This document shows, one piece after another, positions 53,939-61,407 of a stretch of DNA of 64,000 bases. Position 1 is the first letter of the stretch. Each line of letters starts with the position of its first letter. The notes beneath the pieces were generated by a model that worked only from the letters and a program-made list of their open reading frames with translations, made no database searches and was not told the DNA's origin. The position numbers were made by a program, and so were the translations under genes. Source of the DNA: an uncultured Oscillospiraceae bacterium (GTDB lineage: Bacteria; Bacillota; Clostridia; Oscillospirales; Acutalibacteraceae); contig UQDO01000008.1 of NCBI GenBank assembly GCA_900539855.1, forward strand, positions 1 to 64,000, read 5' to 3'.

Positions 53939-54160
53939 ATGTTCAAGAAGATCAGAAACAAGGTAAACTCCGCAATTTCCACCGTTCGCGCCGCTGTCGC
54001 CTGCAAGAAGGCTGAGGGCTATGTTGACTCCGGCGTGAAAATTCTCATCGCCGTTGTCATCGGAGCGCTCCTGCTCGGCGGGCTGTATGTGCTCTTTAAC
54101 ACTACCATTATGCCCACCGTAACGACCAAGATCACCGAGCTTTTCTCGTATAACGGTTAA
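53939..54160 (+). CDS. Flp/Tad-type small pilin, copy 1
   Basis: A 73-residue protein with a basic leader, the motif KKAEGYVDSG, and a hydrophobic helix VKILIAVVIGALLLGGLYVL, followed by a short polar end (TTKITELFSYNG). The layout fits a Tad pilus subunit cleaved by prepilin peptidase after the glycine of EG-YV. An almost identical gene follows. GAATGAGGT precedes the ATG. It is probably the main pilus subunit together with its copy; this is an inference from gene context. Confidence 0.75.
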   Translation: MFKKIRNKVNSAISTVRAAVACKKAEGYVDSGVKILIAVVIGALLLGGLYVLFNTTIMPTVTTKITELFSYNG

Positions 54161-54206
54161 TCCGTAATCCACCCGAAATCAAAAAAGAAAGAATGAGGTA
54201 AAAAAT

Positions 54207-54428
54207 ATGTTCAAGAAAATCAGAAACAAGGTAAATACCGCAATTTCCACCGTCCGTGCCGCTGTCGCCTGCAAGAAGGCTGAGGGCTATGTTGACTCCG
54301 GCGTAAAAATTCTCATCGCCGTTGTTATCGGAGCGCTCCTGCTCGCAGGTCTGTATGTACTCTTTAACACCACCATTATGCCTACCGTAACGACCAAGAT
54401 TCAGGGCTTGTTCAATTACGCAGGCTAA
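54207..54428 (+). CDS. Flp/Tad-type small pilin, copy 2
   Basis: A 73-residue near-duplicate of the preceding gene. It differs mainly at residue 11 (Thr for Ser), in the helix (Ala for Gly) and at the C-terminus (KIQGLFNYAG in place of KITELFSYNG). The upstream bases including GAATGAGGT are also duplicated, so the unit arose by tandem duplication. The variable C-terminus would be the exposed part of a pilin. A strong hairpin follows, then the prepilin peptidase gene. Confidence 0.75.
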   Translation: MFKKIRNKVNTAISTVRAAVACKKAEGYVDSGVKILIAVVIGALLLAGLYVLFNTTIMPTVTTKIQGLFNYAG

Positions 54429-54439
54429 ACCAAACGGAC

Positions 54440-54476
54440 GGAGGGGTGTCATAGGCGGCACCCCTCCGCCTATTTT
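54440..54476 (+). terminator. Strong hairpin between pilins and the assembly genes
   Basis: Perfect 9-bp GC-rich stem GGAGGGGTG / CACCCCTCC, ten-base loop, then TATTTT. It probably stops most transcripts after the pilins, giving more pilin than machinery. Confidence 0.8.
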
Positions 54477-54495
54477 CTTGAAAAGGGGCGAATAA

Positions 54496-55137
54496 ATGAA
54501 ACACTTAATGATACGACCTATTATGCCGCGAATCACACCGGAAATAACGGAGAATCCGCTTATTCTTGTAAACGGGATCGTGCTGCTTGCGCTGACGGTG
54601 CTTACAGCCGTTTTTATCAGCCTGTATGCGTCGAATGTATACAAGGGAAATAAGAAAAAGGCGGTGCTTTTCTTCACGGTTATTGCGGCGCTCACAGCCC
54701 TTTCGCTGTTCTGTTTTTTTGGATGTGCTGCAATCACTGTCAAGGGCATTATCTTTTGCCTGCTCCTCGCATTCTCCTCTTATGAGGACATTAAAACGAG
54801 GGAGTGCGAAAACTATGTCCATTTAATGATTGTGATTGCAGCGTTTATCGGTACGGATATGTCGGCTCTGCCCGGTATGCTTTTATCGGCTTTGATTACA
54901 GGCGGAATTATGCTTACGACAGCCGCCGTAACGAAAAGCAGTATCGGCGGCGCAGATATAAAGCTTTCCGCCGCGTGTGCGTTTATGCTCGGCACGGTAC
55001 AAGGAATGACCGGGCTGATGATAGGGCTGATACTTGCAGTCATTATCAATTCCATAAAGAACAGAAAGAAAAAACACGAGGGATTTCCTTTAATCCCTTA
55101 CCTTGCCGTCGGGTTTATGACGGCATATTTTATGTAG
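54496..55137 (+). CDS. Prepilin peptidase (A24, CpaA/TadV-like)
   Basis: A 213-residue membrane aspartic protease that removes prepilin leaders. The two catalytic aspartates are in SSYEDIKTRE and GGADIKLS; about six membrane helices surround them. There is no N-methylation domain, as in TadV/CpaA. GGGG precedes the ATG at 54496. Its partners are the proteins with an EGYV motif in this operon. Confidence 0.87.
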   Translation: MKHLMIRPIMPRITPEITENPLILVNGIVLLALTVLTAVFISLYASNVYKGNKKKAVLFFTVIAALTALSLFCFFGCAAITVKGIIFCLLLAFSSYEDIKTRECENYVHLMIVIAAFIGTDMSALPGMLLSALITGGIMLTTAAVTKSSIGGADIKLSAACAFMLGTVQGMTGLMIGLILAVIINSIKNRKKKHEGFPLIPYLAVGFMTAYFM

Positions 55138-55155
55138 AAACAGGAGGTTGAAACT

Positions 55156-55878
55156 TTGAAGAACAGAACAATTATCGGTATCGTTTGCATGATTCTTGCG
55201 GTTGCTATGACCTTTGCGATTGCCCCCGTCGTAAATCGACTGACAAGCGACACAACAACGGTTGTGCGGCTGAAACAGGAAGTCGGCAGAGGTACTAAAA
55301 TCACGGAGGATCAGGTTGAAACCGTAAAGGTCAAAACAGATACTATGCCGCAGGGCGTGTATGTAAAAACCGCCGATGTGGTCGGCAAATATGCGTCCTC
55401 CACTCTCTACGCCGGAGATATTCTTACAAAGGCAAAGCTGTCGGGAGACTCCAATAATGCAGATGATGTGCTTGCGACGCTTAACGGCAGCAAGGTAGCA
55501 GTCAGCGTAACCATAGACACCTTTGCGGCAGGACTTTCCGGTAAGCTTCAAAACGGAGATATTATCTCGCTTATCGTGGTAGATAAAAATGCGGGAACCT
55601 CCGCTATTCCCGGTGAGCTTAAATATATGAAGGTCATCACCACAACTACCGCAGGCGGTATAGATCAGGACTCCGTTGTGAAGAACGAGGACGGCAGCTT
55701 TGAAATTCCGAGCACAATTACGGTCCTTTGCAACACCGAACAGGCAAAGCTCCTTGCAAAGTATGAGGCGGACATTACCCTCCAAGCAGCCCTTGTTTAC
55801 CGCGGAGATAACGAAACTGCTGCTAAGTTTCTTGAAAAGCAGGACGCTTTCTTTGCGGGAGGTGGCGCGAATGAGTAA
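55156..55878 (+). CDS. CpaB/RcpC-like SAF-domain pilus protein
   Basis: A 240-residue protein with one N-terminal membrane span (residues 6-27), then a SAF domain (RLKQEVGRGTKITEDQVETV, VGKYASSTLYAGDIL) and a CpaB C-terminal region. In Gram-negatives CpaB sits in the periplasm by the secretin; monoderms have no secretin, so it may stabilise the pilus at the wall. The start is a TTG at 55156, eight bases after GGAGG. The stop overlaps the next start. Confidence 0.83.
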   Translation: MKNRTIIGIVCMILAVAMTFAIAPVVNRLTSDTTTVVRLKQEVGRGTKITEDQVETVKVKTDTMPQGVYVKTADVVGKYASSTLYAGDILTKAKLSGDSNNADDVLATLNGSKVAVSVTIDTFAAGLSGKLQNGDIISLIVVDKNAGTSAIPGELKYMKVITTTTAGGIDQDSVVKNEDGSFEIPSTITVLCNTEQAKLLAKYEADITLQAALVYRGDNETAAKFLEKQDAFFAGGGANE

Positions 55879-56593
55879 GATGATTGCCGTTTGCGGTGCT
55901 CCCGGCAGCGGCAAAACAACCGCTGCGCTTAAAATTGCTGAGGAAATCTACTATGCCAAGAAAGGCTCGGTTATATTCCTCTCGCCCGATCTGAATGTAC
56001 CCTGCCTTGCGTATATATTCCCGAACTGCAAGGAAGCAGAGCTATATTCGGTCGGCGTGGCGCTTGACCGCACGGATATTTACCGTGAAGATGTGCTCCG
56101 CCAGATGAACAATGTCAAAACAATGGAGAACTTCGGGTTTCTCGGCTACAAAGCCGGTGAAAACAGCTTTTCCTATCCGAAAGCAACCGAGGACAAAATT
56201 CTGAATCTCTTTTCACTCTTAAAGGAGCTTGCGGATTATGTTGTGGTCGATTGCGCCGGAAATGCCGACGAGCTTATTTCCTCTATGGCGAAAAGCCATG
56301 CGGACAGGCTCATTCAGCTTATTACCCCCGACCTTAAATGTATGGCTTACTATTCCTCCAACGCAGGAATGTTTGAGATGAGTGCAAGTAACCGCATTAA
56401 GGTTATGAACATTGCGGACAAGGATCTGTTTCTCCCGATTACGGAGGTCGCAAACCACTTTAAAGGCGTAGATTTTACACTTCCGTTTTCCAAGGCACTG
56501 AAACAGCAGACCATTACGGGTACGCTTTCCGAAAGGCTTCCCGACGCAAAGTATAGGAGCGTGGCAGCGGGCATTGCAAAGGCGGTGATCTGA
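55871..56593 (+). CDS. TadZ/CpaE-like ATPase
   Basis: A 240-residue P-loop protein with a Walker A of the form GAPGSGKTT, not the deviant ParA type, and VVVDCAGNADELISS as Walker B region. The position between CpaB and TadA is that of TadZ/CpaE, which places the pilus machine in the cell. GGGAGG precedes the ATG at 55871. It overlaps the CpaB stop by eight bases and the TadA start by one base. Confidence 0.8.
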   Translation: MSKMIAVCGAPGSGKTTAALKIAEEIYYAKKGSVIFLSPDLNVPCLAYIFPNCKEAELYSVGVALDRTDIYREDVLRQMNNVKTMENFGFLGYKAGENSFSYPKATEDKILNLFSLLKELADYVVVDCAGNADELISSMAKSHADRLIQLITPDLKCMAYYSSNAGMFEMSASNRIKVMNIADKDLFLPITEVANHFKGVDFTLPFSKALKQQTITGTLSERLPDAKYRSVAAGIAKAVI

Positions 56594-57906
56594 TGGCTCA
56601 GACAATCGACTTTGTTTCTCTGCTCCATAAGTCGCAGGAGTATATCTCTGAGAACTATGCGGCGGCACTCTCCGACCGCAGTAAGATTGTGCAGCTTCGC
56701 TCATATATCGAGAAGTATCTGCACGACAGCGGCTTTGAGGTGGAGGGTATGACCTTCCGTGATCTTGCAGACAAGCTGTATTCCGAAATGGCAGAGTATT
56801 CGGTGCTTACGAAATATCTCGGTCGCGATGAGATTGAAGAAATCAATATCAACGGTTGGGACGATATCGCCGTAACCTATACGGACGGTCATATTGAAAA
56901 AGCCAAAGAGCATTTCTATAATCCGCAGCATGCCGTAGATGTGGTAAAAAGGCTTTTGCACCATTCCGGTATGATTATCGACAATGCAACGCCTATGTCG
57001 CAGGGACACCTCCCCGGCAACACCCGTATTACTGCGCTGAAAGAACCGCTTGTGGACTATGACAGGGGTATCAGCGTGTCTATCCGATTGCTTCACCCGT
57101 CGAGAGTGGATATGAAAGCGCTTGTGAAGGGCGGCAATGCTACGCAGAAGATGATAGATTTTCTCTGTATGTGTCTGCGCTACGGTATTTCCTTTGTGGT
57201 TGCGGGTGCGACATCATCGGGTAAAACAACGCTTCTGAACGCTCTGCTTACTTCCATTCCGGACAATAAGCGTATTTTTACGATAGAGTCCGGCTCACGC
57301 GAGCTGTCGCTTGTAAAGGTTAAGGACGGCAAGGTGGTAAACAATGTTGTGCATACACTCTCTCGTCCCTCGGATAACCCTGCATATGACATCACGCAGG
57401 AGGACTTGGTGGTAGCATCTCTCCGTTTTAATCCGGATATCGTGGTAGTCGGAGAGATGCGTGATACCGAGGCGTATTCGGCAGTTGAGGCAAGCCTTAC
57501 GGGGCATACAGTTGTTTCGACCATTCACGCATCGGCGGCAGACGCGGCGCATATGCGATTAGGCTTACTTTGTCAGAAACGCTTTCCCATCAACTTTGCG
57601 ACTTCGCTTATGCAGGCAGGTCAGGCGTTTCCCCTTGTTGTGTACGCACACAAGCTTGAGGACAATTCCCGTAAGATTATGGACATCTCCGAGTGCGTGA
57701 TTACTCCCTCGGGTGAACGGGAATATCATACGCTTTTCCGCTTTCGTATCACGAAAAACGAATTAAAGCGCGGCAAGTACAAAATTGACGGGTACTTTGA
57801 ACAGCCGGAGATTATGAGCGAGCATCTGAAAGCAAAGCTTTTGCAGTTCGGTGTGCCGCAGAAAACATTGGAACAGTTTTTAGTAAAGGACGGTGATTTC
57901 AAGTGA
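56593..57906 (+). CDS. TadA/CpaF-type pilus assembly ATPase
   Basis: A 437-residue secretion ATPase that powers extension and perhaps retraction. Walker A is GATSSGKTTLLNALL, the Asp box and Walker B are near SLRFNPDIVVVGEMRDTEAY, and the His box is GHTVVSTIHA. The N-terminal domain has RDEIEEININGWDDI. The start overlaps the TadZ stop (TGATG) and the stop overlaps TadB (GTGA). Confidence 0.93.
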   Translation: MAQTIDFVSLLHKSQEYISENYAAALSDRSKIVQLRSYIEKYLHDSGFEVEGMTFRDLADKLYSEMAEYSVLTKYLGRDEIEEININGWDDIAVTYTDGHIEKAKEHFYNPQHAVDVVKRLLHHSGMIIDNATPMSQGHLPGNTRITALKEPLVDYDRGISVSIRLLHPSRVDMKALVKGGNATQKMIDFLCMCLRYGISFVVAGATSSGKTTLLNALLTSIPDNKRIFTIESGSRELSLVKVKDGKVVNNVVHTLSRPSDNPAYDITQEDLVVASLRFNPDIVVVGEMRDTEAYSAVEASLTGHTVVSTIHASAADAAHMRLGLLCQKRFPINFATSLMQAGQAFPLVVYAHKLEDNSRKIMDISECVITPSGEREYHTLFRFRITKNELKRGKYKIDGYFEQPEIMSEHLKAKLLQFGVPQKTLEQFLVKDGDFK

Positions 57907-58826
57907 TATTTTCCGTTATCAGCTCAGTTCTCATTATTATCGCCGTTGTGTGCCTTTTCGGACTTACCCCCGAAAGAGTCACAGACGATTTGATGCAGCT
58001 TATAACACCAAACGATACTATGCGGGATAAATCCCGTAATCTTCGCGGAAACAAAAAGAAACACCGTCTTTACAGAACGCTTGTGAAGATGAAAACCGCG
58101 CTTGCCGTTACGGGTAAATCAAAGCAGTTCACAATTGTCTGCTGCACGTCGCTTGTTCTTTTTGCGGCGGGTATTATTGTGTCGGTGCTGATAGATAACA
58201 TCTTCCTTATGCCGGTACTGTCGGTGGCGTTTGCCCTGATTCCGTTTTTCTACACTACAAGCACACTGTCCTACTATGAGAAAAACACCAAGGAAGAACT
58301 TGAAACCGCATTGTCTATCATTACGACCTCATATGTACGCTCGGACGATATCGTTGAGGCGGTCAGAGAGAATATAAAATATATCAAGCCGCCGCTGCGT
58401 GATGTGTTCAAGTCTTTTGAGGGCGACGCAACCGCTATTTCCTCAAATATAAAACACGCACTTTACAAGCTGAAAGATAAAGTGGACAATGAAATATTTT
58501 GGGAGTGGTGCGACACGCTCATTCAGTGCCAGGATGACCGAACGCTTAAGGATACGCTTTTGCCCATTGTCGCAAAGCTTACCGATGTGCGCATCGTCAA
58601 TTCGGAACTGAAAACAATGCTGTCCTCAGCCCGTAACGAATATTGGTTTATGGTGGCGCTGGTGGTCGGCAATGTGCCGCTTCTGTATCTGCTCAACAAA
58701 GATTGGTTTCACACACTGCTCTTTACCGCACCGGGTAAAATTGTGTGCGGCATCTGCGGTATGGTCATTTTGATTACGGCTTTGTTTATGATGAAGTTTA
58801 CAAAGCCTATTGAATACAAGAGATAA
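57903..58826 (+). CDS. TadB-like inner-membrane platform protein
   Basis: A 307-residue type II secretion F-domain protein. There is one span at the N-terminus (residues 1-20), a pair near 80-120, a cytoplasmic helical domain, and two C-terminal spans. The start is a GTG at 57903 overlapping the TadA stop. With TadC it forms the membrane platform on which TadA acts. Confidence 0.85.
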   Translation: MIFSVISSVLIIIAVVCLFGLTPERVTDDLMQLITPNDTMRDKSRNLRGNKKKHRLYRTLVKMKTALAVTGKSKQFTIVCCTSLVLFAAGIIVSVLIDNIFLMPVLSVAFALIPFFYTTSTLSYYEKNTKEELETALSIITTSYVRSDDIVEAVRENIKYIKPPLRDVFKSFEGDATAISSNIKHALYKLKDKVDNEIFWEWCDTLIQCQDDRTLKDTLLPIVAKLTDVRIVNSELKTMLSSARNEYWFMVALVVGNVPLLYLLNKDWFHTLLFTAPGKIVCGICGMVILITALFMMKFTKPIEYKR

Positions 58827-58839
58827 GGAGGTTTTAGAT

Positions 58840-59709
58840 ATGTTACAGGCAATTATCGGGGCGCTGTGCGGCGTCGGGCTGTTCTTTGTGCTTGCGGATG
58901 TTTACCGTATTCCGTACCTTAAAACCTCCAAAGCCGTGGAGAGCCTGTCAAAGCAGCAAAAGGAAAAGACTTCTGCCCTTAACATCTGGCTCGGAAACCT
59001 TGCAGACTTTCTCGCAAGGCTTATGAAACTCAATGAGTTCAAAAAAGCACAGCTTGAAGCGGATCTGAAAACTGCTCAGATGGATATAACGCCCGAGAAG
59101 TTCAAAGCAAACGCTATTGTAAAGGCAATGCTTATCGGCGTATTTGCTGTTCCTATGGCATTTATTCTGCCGCTTCTCTCCCCCGTCGTGCTTTTCCTTG
59201 CGGCATTTCTTTACCGCAAAGAAATGAAAGCCGTATCGGTAAAAATCCGATATAAGCGAGAGAAAATCGAGAATGAGCTGCCGCGACTTGTTTTTACCAT
59301 AGACAAGACCTTAAAGCACAGCCGAGATGTACTCTATATGCTTGAAAGCTATGCAAAAAACGCCGGGCGTGAAATGAAGCACGAGCTTGACATTACAGTG
59401 GCGGATATGAAGTCCGGCAACTATGAAGCGGCGATTACAAGGCTTGAAGCGCGCGTCGGTTCGGCTATGATGAGCGATGTCTGCCGTGGACTTATCGGCA
59501 TTTTAAGGGGCGATGATACCGAGATGTATTGGGCGTCGCTGACTCTTAAATTCAACGATATTCAGCGTCAGCAGCTAAGACTCAGAGCGCAGAAAGTGCC
59601 GCGAAAGGTAAAACGCCTTTCTATGTGCCTGCTCATTTGCTTTATGCTTGTGTATGTTGTAGTAATTCTTTCGCAGATTATGGACTCCATCGGCGTCCTT
59701 TTCGGATAA
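58840..59709 (+). CDS. TadC-like inner-membrane platform protein
   Basis: A 289-residue type II secretion F-domain protein, partner of TadB. The spans are at the N-terminus, near residues 95-125 and at the C-terminus (LSMCLLICFMLVYVVVILSQ). AAGGAGG lies eight bases before the ATG at 58840. It starts 14 bases after TadB. Confidence 0.85.
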   Translation: MLQAIIGALCGVGLFFVLADVYRIPYLKTSKAVESLSKQQKEKTSALNIWLGNLADFLARLMKLNEFKKAQLEADLKTAQMDITPEKFKANAIVKAMLIGVFAVPMAFILPLLSPVVLFLAAFLYRKEMKAVSVKIRYKREKIENELPRLVFTIDKTLKHSRDVLYMLESYAKNAGREMKHELDITVADMKSGNYEAAITRLEARVGSAMMSDVCRGLIGILRGDDTEMYWASLTLKFNDIQRQQLRLRAQKVPRKVKRLSMCLLICFMLVYVVVILSQIMDSIGVLFG

Positions 59710-59720
59710 AGGAGGGGTTT

Positions 59721-60134
59721 ATGATGAAGAAATTATTGCGCGCAAAACGCGGTGAGGGCTATGTCGATATGTGCGTCGGCGTGGTTGTTTTCGTGATGAT
59801 CCTTGTTATCGCCGTTAATATATTCAGCTTTATCACCCTGCGCATTGAAATGGATCAAATTGCGGATGACCTTATAGAAGCGGCAACCTATTCCGGCTGC
59901 TTTAACAGCGACTTTTGGAGTGCTGACAGCGATATGCTCGATCAGTATTATTACTACGATATTGACTATGGTGCGGACCGATATTTCAACAGTACCTATC
60001 ATCGGGTGCAGCTCGGCGAGCGAATGTGGGTTGAAATCTCCAAGCACACTTATATCAAAGGACTTGGGGTGTTTGAAATTCCCGTTACGGTTTCGGTAAA
60101 GAAATCGGGATTGTCCGAAAAGTATTGGAAGTAG
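59721..60134 (+). CDS. TadE-like pseudopilin 1
   Basis: A 137-residue protein with a short basic leader, the motif RGEGYVDMCV, a hydrophobic helix and an extracellular part rich in Tyr, Asp and Ser (SGCFNSDFWSADSDMLDQYY). It fits the TadE/F minor pilins, which are processed by the prepilin peptidase. GGAGGGG lies before the ATG at 59721. The motif EGYV is shared with the two small pilins and the next protein. Confidence 0.75.
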   Translation: MMKKLLRAKRGEGYVDMCVGVVVFVMILVIAVNIFSFITLRIEMDQIADDLIEAATYSGCFNSDFWSADSDMLDQYYYYDIDYGADRYFNSTYHRVQLGERMWVEISKHTYIKGLGVFEIPVTVSVKKSGLSEKYWK

Positions 60135-60142
60135 GTGGAGAT

Positions 60143-60613
60143 ATGAAAAGCAAAAGAGCCGAGGGCTATGTTTCCACCTGCGTAATGATCGTCATTATCT
60201 GTATGCTGCTCTCCGTCTTTGTTACCTTTGCGGTGGCGGTGAATACCGTAAAGACGGTCAAGCGTAATTCCCGCGTGGTGCTTGACAGCTTTGTAATGCA
60301 GAACTCTATTGAGATATACAACTCAATAAAGCAAGGCAACAACAAAACGGACGGAATTGACGCCGCCGAATACCAGGAGGCACTGACGGAGTTTTGCACA
60401 CTTGAAAAGCGCGGCTACTGCTATTACAATTATGACAGCGACGGAGACTTAAATTACTATATCACTACTCCGTATGTCGGATTTACAGTAGATAAGAAAT
60501 TGCAGATTTTCACATCATATACGATATATGTCCCGATCCGCTTTGCGGGAATACGGGTATCTACCGTTAGAATCCCGGTTACCGTTGAATCAAAGTATAA
60601 CGAAAAGTTTTAG
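60143..60613 (+). CDS. TadE/TadF-like pseudopilin 2
   Basis: A 156-residue protein with leader MKSKRAEGYVSTC, a membrane helix and an extracellular domain with many Tyr and Ser residues. The layout is that of a TadE/F minor pilin. GGTGGAG precedes the ATG at 60143, eight bases after the previous stop. It shares the AEGYV motif with the small pilins. Confidence 0.75.
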   Translation: MKSKRAEGYVSTCVMIVIICMLLSVFVTFAVAVNTVKTVKRNSRVVLDSFVMQNSIEIYNSIKQGNNKTDGIDAAEYQEALTEFCTLEKRGYCYYNYDSDGDLNYYITTPYVGFTVDKKLQIFTSYTIYVPIRFAGIRVSTVRIPVTVESKYNEKF

Positions 60614-60626
60614 GAGGTACAGACGA

Positions 60627-61337
60627 ATGAAAAACAAGAAAAAGCTCTGTATTATCGGCGTATCCGCGCTTTGCATCGTGGTTGCCGTTGTCCTCTGTAT
60701 CACACTGATACCGAAGCATAACGGGGACAAACCGGCTGAAAGCGAAGCTAAGGAAACTTCAAGCGGTACGATTGTCATTGACGAGCCGGAAAAGGATACA
60801 CAGAGCGACGAAACCAAGAATATAAACGAAGATGACAAGCTTGCCGACGACGGCAAAGGTCGGCTCAGCCCGGAGGTTGAAACCGATGATATAAGTAAAA
60901 GCGGAAGCACCGGAGAAAAGGCTAAGGACACAAATAAGACCGTGACCGAACAGCCTATCCCGAATGATGAGGGCAAGACCGGCGGCATATCCATCGGCAG
61001 CGGTGAAGCGGCAGCATATAGCTGCGGCGAGAAAAACCATCATTGCGAAAACGCCGAGTATCACGCTTATATTAAAAACCTTGAGCTTGATGGCTGCCCC
61101 TATTGCGGTTCGCATAACTGTGCAAGCTTTTATGTAACAAACGAATGGGGCTATACCGAGTACACGCCCACCAAGTGTCCCGATTACAGCAAGCAAAAGG
61201 ATAACACCGAGGTTTGTCCGCGCTGCGGCAGAGCCTATTGGTCGCAAAGCAATCCCACAGGGTGCTTTTCATTCTTGCAGGATACGGTATGTGAGTGCGG
61301 CGAAACGGTTAAGGGCAACACCTGTCATCACCACTGA
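60627..61337 (+). CDS. Exported cysteine-rich protein of the Tad operon
   Basis: A 236-residue protein with an N-terminal membrane anchor (residues 6-27), an acidic disordered stretch (about 30-135) and a C-terminal domain rich in Cys and His: CGEKNHHCEN, CPYCGSHNC, CPDYSK, VCPRCGRAYW, CECGETVKGNTCHHH. The paired Cys would bind zinc or form disulfides outside the cell. AGGAGG precedes the ATG. No family is recognised. Confidence 0.75.
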   Translation: MKNKKKLCIIGVSALCIVVAVVLCITLIPKHNGDKPAESEAKETSSGTIVIDEPEKDTQSDETKNINEDDKLADDGKGRLSPEVETDDISKSGSTGEKAKDTNKTVTEQPIPNDEGKTGGISIGSGEAAAYSCGEKNHHCENAEYHAYIKNLELDGCPYCGSHNCASFYVTNEWGYTEYTPTKCPDYSKQKDNTEVCPRCGRAYWSQSNPTGCFSFLQDTVCECGETVKGNTCHHH

Positions 61338-61354
61338 TAATAACGAAATCTACG

Positions 61355-61389
61355 GGAGTCAGACTTCAAAAGTCCGGCTCCTTACTTTT
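61355..61389 (+). terminator. Hairpin before the large surface protein gene
   Basis: GGAGTC-a-GACTT pairs with AAGTC-c-GGCTCC with small mismatches, followed by a T-rich stretch; a possible partial terminator. Confidence 0.6.
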
Positions 61390-61407
61390 ATGTAAAGGAG
61401 GACTTCG

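Noticed and set aside
54496..61337. Competence (com) or type II secretion operon
   Set aside because: TadA-type ATPase, CpaB SAF domain, TadE-like proteins and the absence of comGC-like pilins point to a Tad system.
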